From the NCBI GenBank assembly GCA_965249785.1, contig CBDFMU010000049.1:11427-75426 (forward strand): a stretch of 64,000 nucleotides of DNA. The letters are read 5' to 3'. The DNA comes from M3007 sp965249785 (GTDB lineage: Bacteria; Bacteroidota; Bacteroidia; Chitinophagales; Saprospiraceae). The position numbers and the translations under genes were made by a program. The notes under the pieces are model-generated. The model made no database searches. It saw only the letters and a program-made list of their open reading frames with translations, and had not been told where the DNA came from. Position 1 is the first letter of the stretch; the number at the start of each line of letters is the position of its first letter. This document shows, one piece after another, positions 25,314 to 34,762 of the stretch.

Positions 25314-25616
25314 TTACTCTCGAAAATACATCAACACGGCACCAAAAGCAGTAATTAGTGCAACTAGTACGGTGGCCATGCGAATAGAATAGTGCAGGTG
25401 CCGAATAAAGGTCTCTATTTCGTTTTTAAACTTCGGATAACGCGGCAATATTTCTGCTTCCAGCCGCTGCCGATTAAAAATATGTACTGCACCGAATTCT
25501 ATTTTATTGCGCACCAGCACGCCATAGACCTTAAACACCTTCATCCGAAAATACAGATTCAGGAAAAGCATGGCTACAAATAAGCCGATTATAATAGTAA
25601 CAAGTAGCGTGTACAT
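25314..25616 (-). CDS. Small two-helix membrane protein, unknown
   Basis: This 100-residue protein has a membrane helix at each end (LLVTIIIGLFVAMLFLNLYF and MATVLVALITAFGAVLMYF) and a basic, probably cytoplasmic middle (RQRLEAEILPRYPKFKNEIE). The layout recalls UspB-like proteins, but the similarity is not firm. It lies between the oxidoreductase and VWA genes on the same strand. Confidence 0.55.
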   Translation of the reverse strand: MYTLLVTIIIGLFVAMLFLNLYFRMKVFKVYGVLVRNKIEFGAVHIFNRQRLEAEILPRYPKFKNEIETFIRHLHYSIRMATVLVALITAFGAVLMYFRE

Positions 25617-25624
25617 TTATTTAA

Positions 25625-25730
25625 AATAATGTGGCAAATAGGTTTAATGTGGTCAATGAAATAAATGTGGTCAATGTGTATAAGCGGCACATTGACCACA
25701 TTCCACCCATTGACCACATTATTTTATTCA
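25625..25730. repeat. Word-palindrome built of AATGTGGTCAATG units
   Basis: The left arm has two units (TTTAATGTGGTCAATGAAA and AAATGTGGTCAATGTG) and the right arm two inverted units (CACATTGACCACATT and CCATTGACCACATTATTTTA). A single CCATTGACCACATTAAT unit recurs at 21683-21699. This is the cleanest example of the word-palindrome class here. Confidence 0.75.
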
Positions 25731-25733
25731 TTT

Positions 25734-26822
25734 CTATTTCCTTTTCTTCTTTTTATAGTTTTCCAATACAAACGACCCTAATCCATCCAGGCTGGAATAG
25801 AAGGCTTTGCCGCCATTCGTTTGGGTAAAGGCTTCTACAAAACGAACTAATAAAGGATCGCGGGCAATCATAAAAGTGGTGATTGGAATATCCACTTTCT
25901 TACAACGCTGCGCTAAATTTAAACAGCGATTAACGATCTTGCGATCCAGTCCGAACGAGTTTTTATAATAGTTTTTACCAATTTTCAAACACGTCGGTTT
26001 GCCATCAGTAATCATAAAAATCTGCTTGTTCGGATTGCGGCGTTTTTTCAAAATATCCATCGCCAATTCGAGCCCCGCCACGGTATTGGTGTGGTACGGC
26101 CCGACCTGCAAATATGGCACTTCTTTCAATTCTATCGGCCAGGCATCGTCACCAAAAACCAGAATATCCAGCGTGTCTTTCGGAAAACGGGTTTGGATGA
26201 ACTCCGCCAACGCCAACGCCACCTTTTTAGCGGGCGTAATGCGGTCTTCGCCGTACAGTATCATCGAGTGCGAAATATCGATCATCAGCACCGACGACAT
26301 CTGGCTTTGGTAATACGTCTCGTGGACTTCAATGTCCTTCTGCGTCATGCTAAACTCATCAATGCCCTGATTAATATAGGCATTGCGCAGCGAATTCGTA
26401 ACGGCCATATTGTCGAGGCTATCGCCAAATTCGTAGGGCTTCACGTCGGCAGTATATTCGTCGCCGCGCCCGATGACGGTGGTATTGTGGCTGCCACTTT
26501 TGGCTTTTTTCAGGTCGCCGAAAATATCGTCGAGGCTCTTTTGGCGCAGGCTGATTTCCAGTTTGGAGGTAGGCCCCATGCCGCCTTCTCCATCGCCATC
26601 GCGACGGATGTAGCCTTTTTCCTCCAATTCTCGGAGAAAATCGCCCATGCCGTAGTCGTCGTTGGTGAGTTTGTACTCGCGGTCGAGTTCGTTCAGCCAC
26701 GCCAATGCCTCCGACACGTCGCCGGACGTGTAAAGCATGAGTTCCTGAAAAATTTTGAACAGCCGGTCGAACATACTCTGGTTCGGGTCGGCTTTATAAT
26801 CTGAAAATCGAAATCCTATCAT
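25734..26822 (-). CDS. VWA-domain protein
   Basis: The 362-residue protein has a helical N-terminal half and a von Willebrand factor A domain from about residue 180. The metal-binding MIDAS motif reads VLMIDISHSM (DxSxS), with a downstream MITDGKPTC that supplies the conserved Asp. Such cytoplasmic VWA proteins commonly work with MoxR-type AAA+ ATPases in metal insertion or complex assembly, but no ATPase gene is next to this one. The function is therefore open. Confidence 0.82.
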   Translation of the reverse strand: MIGFRFSDYKADPNQSMFDRLFKIFQELMLYTSGDVSEALAWLNELDREYKLTNDDYGMGDFLRELEEKGYIRRDGDGEGGMGPTSKLEISLRQKSLDDIFGDLKKAKSGSHNTTVIGRGDEYTADVKPYEFGDSLDNMAVTNSLRNAYINQGIDEFSMTQKDIEVHETYYQSQMSSVLMIDISHSMILYGEDRITPAKKVALALAEFIQTRFPKDTLDILVFGDDAWPIELKEVPYLQVGPYHTNTVAGLELAMDILKKRRNPNKQIFMITDGKPTCLKIGKNYYKNSFGLDRKIVNRCLNLAQRCKKVDIPITTFMIARDPLLVRFVEAFTQTNGGKAFYSSLDGLGSFVLENYKKKKRK

Positions 26823-26997
26823 TGGGTACTGGACGTTGGACGGTTGGATATTGGACTACTGGGCTTGTGCCTGGCACTCAAATCATTCTCAGTAGTTGGA
26901 AGTTCTTAAACACCGCGTTGGACAAATCGTTTAGTCCGCCTTACGGCAAGTAAAAGTAAGCAACGGCCAAGTCATTATCAATCAAACTATCTGGCCA

Positions 26998-27089
26998 ATG
27001 TTGGCGTCCTCGCCAACATCAACGGCGGAGCGGAATCTTTGGAGGGAACACCCATTCCACCGCTTCTTGTTGGCGAGGACACCAACAAG
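26998..27089. repeat. Two TTGGCG hairpins in a 339-base spacer
   Basis: The first hairpin is ATGTTGGCG/CGCCAACAT around TCCT (26998-27019). The second is CTTGTTGG/CCAACAAG around CGAGGACA (27066-27089). The loops share the words TCCTCG/CGAGGA in opposite orientation, so the two are inverted copies of one motif. The rest of spacer 26823-27161 holds GTTGGA-rich words (26829-26860) and a terminator. Confidence 0.65.
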
Positions 27090-27095
27090 AGCCTC

Positions 27096-27135
27096 AAAAA
27101 CAACCGAAACGTCTGACAATCAGGCGTTTCGGTTG
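27096..27135 (-). terminator. Intrinsic terminator of the PPC-like secreted protein gene
   Basis: On the minus strand, CAACCGAAACG and CGTTTCGGTTG form an 11-base perfect stem with a 13-base loop, followed by a run of five T residues. It lies 26 bases after the stop codon at 27162. Confidence 0.85.
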
Positions 27136-27161
27136 CGCTAAAAGATAAATTTATCAACTAT

Positions 27162-28244
27162 TTACTCCGTAATAATCTTCACACTCTCCTGCTTTTTACG
27201 CCCAGCCACGAGGTCAATGGTCTGTTCCTGATCGCCGTCGCTGATGAGTACGCGGGCCGTATTAGGCTCCGATTTACCAAAATTATCAGCATATACCGTC
27301 AGCAGGTATTCTTTTTTACCGGGCGGCAAAGTGATTTTAAATTCGCGCGGTTTCTTGGTCAGAGTGATATGATCTATGACCCGTTTGTCGTCAATAAAAA
27401 TGGAGGCTACATCGCCATCTTCTAGTTGGCTGTCCCAGATTTTGACGCGTAATTCGCGATTTTTCACTTGCACCGTCTCGTTTACTTCCACTTCCCGGCC
27501 TTCAATAAGCAATGGCGGAGCGGGAGTAGGAGTCTGGACAATAACTGGTGGCTCCGGGGTAACGGCTGGTTTTTCGACAGGTTTTACCGTTGGTTTTACA
27601 ATCTTTTTGACAGGTTTTGGCACATCGGCAATTTTCGACGGCTCATCGTCGCAGGGCAATTTGCAAGTGCCCGTGAACATAATATCGAAACCGGGGCCAG
27701 GTTCGGACACATTACTGATCAGAATCACGTATTTCTCCCCAGCCACTACGCGCAGCGGTGCCAGCCAGGTATTATCACCTTCATCGCTGCAACCGGCGTC
27801 TTCACTCGTATCCTTTTCGCCCTCGCGCAGGCCCGTCGACCCCATGCAGGGACTATTGCCCACATTATAGCGGCTATCACCGGCAGCCATGCAGCGAATG
27901 ATTTGTTTATAGCGACAATCACCCGTCGGAGGCAGTTTAAACACCACAAAATCAATATCATCCTCTGGGTTGCGGGGCCGAATCGTGAAGGCCAGCGAAC
28001 CCGGTTTGGTGATCTCAAACTTGATCCATGTTGAGTTTTCTTCGGCCTGACCGTAGTTTTCGCCGTTCATAAAACAGGCGGTAAAATCGGCTTCCGTACG
28101 GTCGCTGCCTTCCCCGCCCACATGATCTATACTGTAATTTTGTTTTTTGCAAATGCTCATCGCCGTGCCACAGTCGGCATAACCCTGCGCCGACAGCGCA
28201 AACGGCACTAAAAAAGTCATCAGACTCAGGAATATCTGTCGCAT
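27162..28244 (-). CDS. Secreted protein with PPC-like domain and Pro-rich linker
   Basis: The 360-residue protein has a signal peptide (RQIFLSLMTFLVPFALSAQ). The first domain (about 20-200) resembles bacterial pre-peptidase C-terminal beta-sandwiches: ADCGTAMSICKKQ, STWIKFEITKPGSLAFTIRP, then ISNVSEPGPGFDIMFTG, with several Cys that may pair. A Pro/Lys/Val-rich linker (KPVKKIVKPTVKPVEKPAV) leads to a C-terminal beta domain (VKIWDSQLEDGDVASIFIDD). No T9SS sorting domain is present. The role is unknown; it may be an envelope-anchored binding protein. Confidence 0.7.
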   Translation of the reverse strand: MRQIFLSLMTFLVPFALSAQGYADCGTAMSICKKQNYSIDHVGGEGSDRTEADFTACFMNGENYGQAEENSTWIKFEITKPGSLAFTIRPRNPEDDIDFVVFKLPPTGDCRYKQIIRCMAAGDSRYNVGNSPCMGSTGLREGEKDTSEDAGCSDEGDNTWLAPLRVVAGEKYVILISNVSEPGPGFDIMFTGTCKLPCDDEPSKIADVPKPVKKIVKPTVKPVEKPAVTPEPPVIVQTPTPAPPLLIEGREVEVNETVQVKNRELRVKIWDSQLEDGDVASIFIDDKRVIDHITLTKKPREFKITLPPGKKEYLLTVYADNFGKSEPNTARVLISDGDQEQTIDLVAGRKKQESVKIITE

Positions 28245-28426
28245 AAAAAGGGGTACTTATTTGGTAGTTAAAACGGCTAACAAACGACAATTCCAGCGAA
28301 ACAGTTTGTGGCTGCTACGCAAATTTTGAAAAAACAGGTTTGTCAGAAATCCCGATGCGACAATAACGCAGATTAAACGATGCTTGGCTACCCAATTAAC
28401 TAATAACCAATCAACTAATCGACCAA

Positions 28427-28996
28427 TTAAAGCAGCCCTTTCCCCTGCATTTGGCCCATTAATGCCTCCGCCTGAGCCACATGACGTTGGGCGTGGCGCA
28501 CCAGCCACTCGAAGGTATTGCCCAAAGTATATTGGAAAAAACTGGAAGCGCCACGGTCTATTTTCGGCAGATTCAAGTCCACTTCTCGCGCGGCCTGCAG
28601 ATTGCGCAGCAAACGTTCGCAGTTGATAATGAAGGTTTTAATGACCTCCGGGCCAAGCGGTTGCTGGTAAAAATTGTAGCGTTTTTTTGTTTTGCGCGGC
28701 TGCTCATTGCTTACATCAGCCCGCTGAATATCGCGGCGAGCAGCGGCGGTGTAACGCAGCTCGGCGGCGGGTTTCCAGCTGCGGGCCTTGGCCTTGTGGA
28801 TGCCCGCTTCGATGCGCGACAGATACATTTCGGAAAATGCATTGAGGTGCGCGAAACATTCCAGCACATTCCAGCGCGTCGGATCGGGCCGATATTGGAC
28901 TACCGCTTCGTCCAGAGGCGCGAATTGAGTACGCACCTGATCAAGCAGGCGGCGCAAATCACTGGTAAGTTGATCGAGAAGCTCGTTCTGTGTCAC
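28427..28996 (-). CDS. DinB superfamily protein
   Basis: The 189-residue four-helix-bundle protein has metal-ligand His residues in CFAHLNAFSEMYLSRI and WLVRHAQRHVAQAEALM. DinB/YfiT proteins bind divalent metal; some are thiol-S-transferases. The start is GTG (complement of 28994-28996). A second DinB-type gene at 47823 is only distantly similar. Confidence 0.8.
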   Translation of the reverse strand: MTQNELLDQLTSDLRRLLDQVRTQFAPLDEAVVQYRPDPTRWNVLECFAHLNAFSEMYLSRIEAGIHKAKARSWKPAAELRYTAAARRDIQRADVSNEQPRKTKKRYNFYQQPLGPEVIKTFIINCERLLRNLQAAREVDLNLPKIDRGASSFFQYTLGNTFEWLVRHAQRHVAQAEALMGQMQGKGLL

Positions 28997-29323
28997 TGCA
29001 CGTTGGGAATAGAAGCGTGTTTGTCGGGCAAGGGGCGCAAAAGTAACTGCCTTAACGGAACCTTGGGAAATCTGGCTGTATAAATTTTCGGCAATTTGAC
29101 CGACCTTTGCGGCCCGTTAGGGAAAACGGGCAAATAAAACAAGTTTGCTCTATTTGCTTTTTCGCCCGTTGCGATGTTAGCCCCCCTCCGGCTCCCCCCT
29201 TAATGGGGAGGGTAGATTGTGGAGAATATGGGATGATACTTGTAGCATTTGCCCTTTGCTTATTGCCCTTTGTATTCCATTTGCCTGTTGCCCTTTGCTT
29301 ATTGCCTATTGTTTTTCAAAAAT
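28997..29323. other. Leader region of rimO with hairpins and pyrimidine words
   Basis: This spacer holds a promoter-like GACCTTTG at 29102-29109, a hairpin GCCCGTT/AACGGGC (29112-29131), a CCCCTCC/GGGGAGG inverted repeat within 29176-29213, and a tract of TTGCCCTTTGCTTATTGCC-type words (29255-29315). No separate gene is seen. Confidence 0.45.
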
Positions 29324-30637
29324 ATGCGCGCCAGAACTTTTCGTCCCGATAAAATAAACGTCATTACGCTCGGCTGTTCCAAGAACTTGGTGGACAGTGA
29401 GAATCTCATTACCCAATTGCGGGGCAATGACTACCAAGTGACCCACGAACGCGAGGATGCCAAGGCTAATGTGGTGATTATCAACACCTGTGGCTTTATT
29501 GATCTGGCCAAACAGGAAAGTATCGAGACCATCGTAGAACATGCTTCGCTGAAAAAAGCCGGGCATATTGAGAAATTATACGTCACGGGCTGCCTCTCAC
29601 AACGCTATAAAGACGACCTCGAAGTGGCCATTCCCGAAGTGGACGCTTTCTTTGGCACCCTCGAAATGCCCGCTTTGTTGGCTCGCCTGAATGCCGATTA
29701 TAAGCATGAATTGCTGGGTGAACGTCAGATCACGACCCTACCACACTATGCTTATTTGAAGATTGCCGAAGGCTGCAACCGCACCTGCTCGTTCTGCGCG
29801 ATTCCGCTGATGCGCGGCAAACACGTCAGTCGCCCGATGGAAGAACTGGTGATGGAAGCCAAAAACCTGGCGCGGCGCGGGGTGAAAGAACTGCTGCTGA
29901 TTGCGCAGGAACTCACTTATTATGGCCTTGATTTGTACAAACAACGCGAATTGCCGCGCCTGCTGCACGCTCTGGCCGACGTGGAAGGCATCGAATGGAT
30001 TCGGTTGCACTACGCTTATCCGTCCAAGTTTCCGCTGGAAATTCTCGATGTGATGGCCGAACGCCCGGAAATTTGCAATTACCTCGATATTCCGCTCCAA
30101 CACGCCAGCGATCCCGTTTTGAACTTGATGCGCCGTCAAATCACGCGTTCCGAAACCACGGAACTGATGGCCAAAATCCGCGAAAAAGTGCCGGGTATTG
30201 CCTTGCGCACGACTTTTCTGGTTGGTCATCCCGGCGAAACGGAAGATGATTTTGAGCAATTAATGGAGTTCGTAGAAGAGCAGCAATTTGATCGCGTCGG
30301 GGTGTTTCAGTACTCGCACGAGGAGAGCACCCGCGCCTATGATTTGCCCGACGATATTCCCGCCGAAGTCAAGGCCGAGCGCGCGCAACGTTTGATGGAA
30401 GTGCAGTCGGAGATTTCGCGCCAGCATAATGAGGCCAAAATCGGCAAGACGTTCAAGACCTTATTTGACCGTAAAGAGGGGAAATACTTCATTGGTCGCA
30501 CCGAAGCGGATTCGCCGGAAGTGGACAATGAAGTGCTGGTGCTGGCCAAAGGTGGTTACGCGCGGCTGGGAGATTTTGCCAATGTCAAGATCACTGGCGC
30601 AGAGGAATTTGATTTATACGGAGAGTTAGTAGTGTGA
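29324..30637 (+). CDS. rimO: Ribosomal protein S12 methylthiotransferase
   Basis: RimO adds a methylthio group to a conserved Asp of ribosomal protein S12 by radical-SAM chemistry. The 437-residue product has the N-terminal UPF0004 domain with three cluster Cys (LGCSKN, INTCGFI, VTGCLSQRY), the radical-SAM motif CNRTCSFC, and a C-terminal TRAM domain. The RimO-type subfamily is indicated by LGCSKNLVDSE. I start at ATG 29324 because the upstream extension is Cys/Leu-rich low-complexity sequence from the leader. Confidence 0.92.
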   Translation: MRARTFRPDKINVITLGCSKNLVDSENLITQLRGNDYQVTHEREDAKANVVIINTCGFIDLAKQESIETIVEHASLKKAGHIEKLYVTGCLSQRYKDDLEVAIPEVDAFFGTLEMPALLARLNADYKHELLGERQITTLPHYAYLKIAEGCNRTCSFCAIPLMRGKHVSRPMEELVMEAKNLARRGVKELLLIAQELTYYGLDLYKQRELPRLLHALADVEGIEWIRLHYAYPSKFPLEILDVMAERPEICNYLDIPLQHASDPVLNLMRRQITRSETTELMAKIREKVPGIALRTTFLVGHPGETEDDFEQLMEFVEEQQFDRVGVFQYSHEESTRAYDLPDDIPAEVKAERAQRLMEVQSEISRQHNEAKIGKTFKTLFDRKEGKYFIGRTEADSPEVDNEVLVLAKGGYARLGDFANVKITGAEEFDLYGELVV

Positions 30638-30660
30638 TTTATCGTTAGCCAAACGCGGCA

Positions 30661-30755
30661 TAATTGGAACGCGGATTTCACGGATGAGGCGGATTTTCAC
30701 GGATTTTAAAAATCTGTTTTTATCCGTACAATCCGTTAAATCTGCGTTCCAATTA
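30661..30755. repeat. Long imperfect palindrome of the GGAACGCGGATTTCACGGAT type
   Basis: Arms of 25 bases (TAATTGGAACGCGGATTTCA at 30661 and ATCTGCGTTCCAATTA ending at 30755) match at 23 positions. An inner pair, CGGATTTTCACGG with CCGTACAATCCG-like words, extends the foldback. It lies 24 bases after rimO. A related copy is at 12200-12306. Confidence 0.75.
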
Positions 30756-30791
30756 CCTCTATAAGAGATAACCCCCAACTAAAAGTCGGGG

Positions 30792-31175
30792 TTACAGAAC
30801 TACATACTTGGAAGCCACCAACGCCGCTGCCAGCACCACGCCGATCATAATTGCCAGCATGACCAGCACAAAATTGAAAGCCTTGTGCGGACGGGGTAAC
30901 ACCGTGTCGAAGGCGGCTTCGCCCAATATTTCGCGCGCCAGATCAGCATCCGCCGGACGAGTATGCAACCTGATAATGCCTTGTAAATGGGGCATTACCG
31001 ATTGGGCAGTGTGATTAGCCAAAAAGCAGGGAATGCCTTCCGCCCGCAGCCGGGCAGCAGCCACTTCGGCTTCCATAGAAGAGAAAAACTTACCAACCAC
31101 CTCGCCTTCGCCATATTCGTCGAAGAAGGGGTTGTCGCTAAAATCAAAATCGTCGAGCAGATCAGTACGGCGCAT
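30792..31175 (-). CDS. DUF2007-domain membrane-anchored protein
   Basis: From the ATG complementary to 31173-31175, this 127-residue protein has an acidic start, a DUF2007 domain (VVGKFFSSMEAEVAAARLRA, EGIPCFLANH, LHTRPADADLAREILGEA) and a C-terminal membrane helix (FVLVMLAIMIGVVLAAALV). DUF2007 is a small alpha/beta fold related to PII-like signal proteins, with unknown ligands. A longer frame upstream overlaps the divergent promoter region and is not used. Confidence 0.75.
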   Translation of the reverse strand: MRRTDLLDDFDFSDNPFFDEYGEGEVVGKFFSSMEAEVAAARLRAEGIPCFLANHTAQSVMPHLQGIIRLHTRPADADLAREILGEAAFDTVLPRPHKAFNFVLVMLAIMIGVVLAAALVASKYVVL

Positions 31176-31374
31176 ATTGGCTGTATGGACAACGAAACGG
31201 CGATTTTGTTGAGCGAAAGGCAGAAATAAAGCACTTTGTTTCGTCAATAATATGGTATGGCAGCAAATTTGCACAGCTGCTACATAATTGCCTGTCGAGC
31301 CCGATGTTTGCATTTTCAGCCCCTGACTGACAATTTTCCCCACCCCGCTTTTCCACCGAATGCTGCAAATGCCG

Positions 31375-31382
31375 TACCTTCG
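31375..31382 (+). promoter_or_regulatory. Bacteroidota -7 promoter box TACCTTCG
   Basis: The octamer TACCTTCG, identical to that before lysA, lies 41 bases before the proposed start of the phosphohexomutase gene. T-rich sequence about 20 bases upstream could serve as -33. Confidence 0.4.
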
Positions 31383-31423
31383 CCCGCCCCCCGATTATCA
31401 CCTCACTTACCATCATATCCGTT

Positions 31424-32808
31424 TTGCCACTTATCAAATCTATATCCGGTTTTCGCGGCACCATTGGTGGCCGCCCAGGCGACAATCTGACTCCACAGGA
31501 CGTTGTGGAGTGTACCGCCGCCTTTGGCCAATGGATCCTGAACACCAGCGGTAAACCCAGCATCGTGGTGGGCCGCGACGGACGCATTTCCGGAGAAATT
31601 GTTAATGGATTGGTAGTCAATACATTGCGTAGCATGGGTATTTCGGTGATTGATCTGGGACTCAGTACTACGCCCACCGTGGAGATCGCCGTACCCATCG
31701 AGAATGCTGGTGGCGGCATCGTACTTACGGCCAGTCACAATCCCCGCGAATGGAACGCTCTGAAATTGCTCAATCAGCGGGGCGAATTTATCAGTGCGCA
31801 GGACGGAGAAGAGGTAATGGCTTTGGTAGAAAAAGGCGACATTCAGTACGCGACGGTGGACAAGCTGGGCAGCTACCGCACCGATAATACCTACATTCAA
31901 AAACACATCGACCGCATTCTGGCTCTACCAATGGTCAATATCGAGGCTGTGCAGGCTAAGAAATATCGCGTGGTGCTGGATGCCGTAAATTCTACGGGTG
32001 CCTTGGCCGTGCCACCGCTACTCGAAGCATTGGGCTGTCAGGTTATTTTGCTAAATGGCGAAGTAAATGGTCATTTTGCCCACAACCCGGAACCTCTGAA
32101 AGAACATCTCGGACAACTCAGCACGGAGGTGCGCCAACAACGTGCGCAACTGGGCATCGCCGTGGATCCCGACGTGGATCGTCTCGTTTTCATGTGCGAA
32201 AATGGCGAACTTTTCGGGAAGAATATACGCTGGTCGCCGTAGCCGATTATGTGCTTTCCAAAAAGCCGGGCAACACCGTTTCCAACCTATCGAGTACTCG
32301 TGCCTTGCGCGATACGACGGCCAAATATGGTGGTCAATATTATGCAGCGGCGGTGGGTGAGGTGAATGTGGTGGAAAAGATGAAGGCCGTCAATGCCGTG
32401 ATCGGCGGTGAAGGGAATGGTGGCGTGATTTTGCCCGATCTACACTATGGACGCGATGCTTTGGTGGGTATTGCGCTGTTTCTCAGCCACTTGGCTACCT
32501 TTGGCAAACAAATATCTACGCTACGCCAACGCTATCCCGACTATCAGATGTCCAAAACCAAACTGGACCGGACGGCAGATATTGATCTGGAAAAAGTCTT
32601 TGCGGCCCTGCGGCTGAAATACCGCAAGGAGCAAATCAACAGTGAGGACGGTTTGAAAATAGACTTCGAGAGTGGCTGGGTACACCTGCGCCCTTCCAAC
32701 ACGGAGCCGATCATCCGGGTGTATTCGGAGAGCAGTTCCATTGTGGTGGCCGAGAATCTGTCCAAGAAGATTATTCAGGACATACAGGATATTCAAGCGT
32801 TACGATAG
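31424..32808 (+). CDS. glmM: Phosphoglucosamine mutase/phosphohexomutase (single-base frameshift)
   Basis: The enzyme interconverts hexose 6- and 1-phosphates; GlmM makes glucosamine-1-phosphate for peptidoglycan. Motifs are RGTIGG, the phosphoserine loop TASHNPREWN (Ser104), the metal site DPDVDR, and the C-terminal phosphate site RPSNTEPIIRVYSE. The frame breaks near 32216-32218: ENGELFG should run into EEYTLVAVADYVL, which is intact in the next frame. One G missing from a GGG run explains it. The start appears to be TTG at 31424. Since this enzyme is normally essential, a sequence error is more likely than a true break. GlmM rather than another mutase is a moderate call. Confidence 0.82.
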
Positions 32809-32816
32809 TTTACTCC

Positions 32817-33464
32817 ATGATTTATAATTTAAGAATAAACCTTTTTTTTATACTTGCCTTGGTACTGAGTTATCAAGGTTTTGCGCAAGACTTTTCCAGC
32901 AGATCCGGGGAAGTGTTTGATCACCGTAAGTATCCGGCTGACAGTTTTAGCGTAAGAAAAAATGTCACCATAATGGGTCAGACAAAAGTGGTACTAACCG
33001 CTCTGATTTACGATTATACTGGATTGGATGACCGTGGGTTTCAACTATGGTTGGAAGTACAAAAGAATGGTAAAATAATAAAAAGCAAATTTTTGGGAGG
33101 CCCGGAAGGGGAGAATGATTACAGGTTTTTCCCTGGTCAACCTTTAAAAGATTTTTTTATACTAGATCAGGGAGATGAGTTTACTGGTGTTTATCACTTG
33201 ATAAGTAAAGAAGGTATTTGGTACGAAATCCCGGGAGGCGGGATAATTATGAACAAAGCAAGAAATATGTTGTACACGGATGTTCCTGTGGAGTGTGGCG
33301 GTTGTCAGATTAGTAAATTTTCACTACATTCCAGAAAACTGACGACCAAACTTTGGGATGGAAACGGCATTGCCTGGAAAGAATTTAAAAATGAGGCCGA
33401 CTACATAAAATTGTTTGAACAAAGCGAATTAATCACATGGGAAACGATTAAGAAATTCCACTAG
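32817..33464 (+). CDS. Exported protein, unknown function
   Basis: This 215-residue protein has a signal peptide (NLFFILALVLSYQGFAQ). The mature chain is predicted mostly beta and contains one CxxC (VECGGCQISKF). It starts 9 bases after the mutase gene. Its DNA is clearly more AT-rich than either neighbour, which may mean recent acquisition. No family was recognised. Confidence 0.65.
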   Translation: MIYNLRINLFFILALVLSYQGFAQDFSSRSGEVFDHRKYPADSFSVRKNVTIMGQTKVVLTALIYDYTGLDDRGFQLWLEVQKNGKIIKSKFLGGPEGENDYRFFPGQPLKDFFILDQGDEFTGVYHLISKEGIWYEIPGGGIIMNKARNMLYTDVPVECGGCQISKFSLHSRKLTTKLWDGNGIAWKEFKNEADYIKLFEQSELITWETIKKFH

Positions 33465-33505
33465 TAAGCTGCAACCCTCCACCGTGTACCGTCAATCATA
33501 AAAAC

Positions 33506-34660
33506 ATGCAACGCGTCTATTTCGACAACGCCGCCACTACCCCCATTTCCGAAGAAGTTATCAATGCCATGTTGCCCGTGCTGCGTGGGCAATATGGCAA
33601 TCCATCGAGCATCCATGCCGAAGGCCGTAGCGTCCGATCCTTGCTGGAAAGTGCGCGCAAGACCGTAGCCAAGTGCATTAATGCCAGCACAGCAGAGATA
33701 TTCTTCACTTCGGGCGGCACGGAAAGCAACAATATGGCCATCAAATGCGCCGTCCGCGACTTAGGAGTCAAGCGCATTATTTCCAGCGTTATTGAACATC
33801 ATTGCGGTTTGCATGCCATCGAGGCTGTCGAAAAAATGGAGGGCGTAGAAGTGCTTTGGCTCCCGGTGGATGCACGCGGTCATATTTCGCTGGTTGATCT
33901 GGAAAATGCGCTGGCAGAAACGGACGGCAAAAAAACGCTGGTGTCGCTGATGCACGCCAATAACGAGATTGGTACGATGCTGGATTTAGCGGCGGTATCG
34001 GCTTTATGCCAAAAATATAACGCCCTGTTTCACACCGACACCGTGCAAACTATCGGCCATTTCCCGATGGATGTGCAGCAAATTTCGGTCAATTTTCTGT
34101 CCGGTGCAGCCCACAAATTTCACGGCCCCAAGGGTGTCGGTTTTATCTACATCAATTCCGCTTCGCCGATCAAACCCTTCATTGATGGGGGTGCACAGGA
34201 ACGCAATATGCGCGGCGGCACCGAAAATGTGTATGGTATCGTCGGTTTGGCGAAAGCCCTGGAACTGGCCTGCGGCGAAATGGAGGAACGTGTTCAACAC
34301 ATTCTGGAAGTACGTAACTACTTGCGGGACAGGCTGCTGGAGAATTTTGAAGACATTACTTTCAATGGCGATTATGATGGCCAGTGTTTATACACGGTCC
34401 TCAACGTCAGTTTCCCGCCGTCGCCTAAAAACGAAATGTTGCTCCTCAACCTCGATGTCAACGGCATCAGTGCCTCTGGCGGCAGTGCTTGCACCAGCGG
34501 CTCCGAAAAGGGCAGCCATGTACTGGAAGGCATCGCCGCCGATCCCGCGCGCAAGAGCATTCGCTTCTCCTTTTCCCACTATAACACCCGGGAAGAGGTG
34601 GATTTCGTGATTGAAAAACTCAAAAACATTGTGCCTGTTCGGGCGATGGCCGCTGTGTAG
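33506..34660 (+). CDS. Cysteine desulfurase (NifS/IscS class)
   Basis: The 384-residue PLP enzyme takes sulfur from cysteine for Fe-S clusters and thiolated tRNA. Evidence: FDNAATTPISEEV at the N-terminus, HHCGLHAIE (His near 99), the PLP lysine in SGAAHKFHGPKG (Lys204), and the active-site loop SACTSGSEKGSHVL (Cys329). The loop form is that of group I (IscS/NifS) enzymes. No iscU or suf gene is adjacent. A short terminator follows. Confidence 0.9.
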   Translation: MQRVYFDNAATTPISEEVINAMLPVLRGQYGNPSSIHAEGRSVRSLLESARKTVAKCINASTAEIFFTSGGTESNNMAIKCAVRDLGVKRIISSVIEHHCGLHAIEAVEKMEGVEVLWLPVDARGHISLVDLENALAETDGKKTLVSLMHANNEIGTMLDLAAVSALCQKYNALFHTDTVQTIGHFPMDVQQISVNFLSGAAHKFHGPKGVGFIYINSASPIKPFIDGGAQERNMRGGTENVYGIVGLAKALELACGEMEERVQHILEVRNYLRDRLLENFEDITFNGDYDGQCLYTVLNVSFPPSPKNEMLLLNLDVNGISASGGSACTSGSEKGSHVLEGIAADPARKSIRFSFSHYNTREEVDFVIEKLKNIVPVRAMAAV

Positions 34661-34663
34661 TGG

Positions 34664-34684
34664 AGGGAGGCGACCTCTCTTTTT
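34664..34684 (+). terminator. Short intrinsic terminator after the cysteine desulfurase gene
   Basis: AGGGAGG (34664-34670) and CCTCTCT (34674-34680) form a 7-base stem with one G-T pair and a CGA loop, followed by TTTT. It begins 3 bases after the stop codon. Confidence 0.6.
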
Positions 34685-34762
34685 GTTGGAATCATTGATG
34701 CAACAAACTCATCATCAACTGTTTAAATACCTTTTAAACGGAATAAACTCCGTTCTCCCGTC

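Noticed and set aside
25625..25730. CRISPR array
   Set aside because: The units are two direct and two inverted copies with no spacers of regular length and no cas genes; it is a palindrome, not an array.
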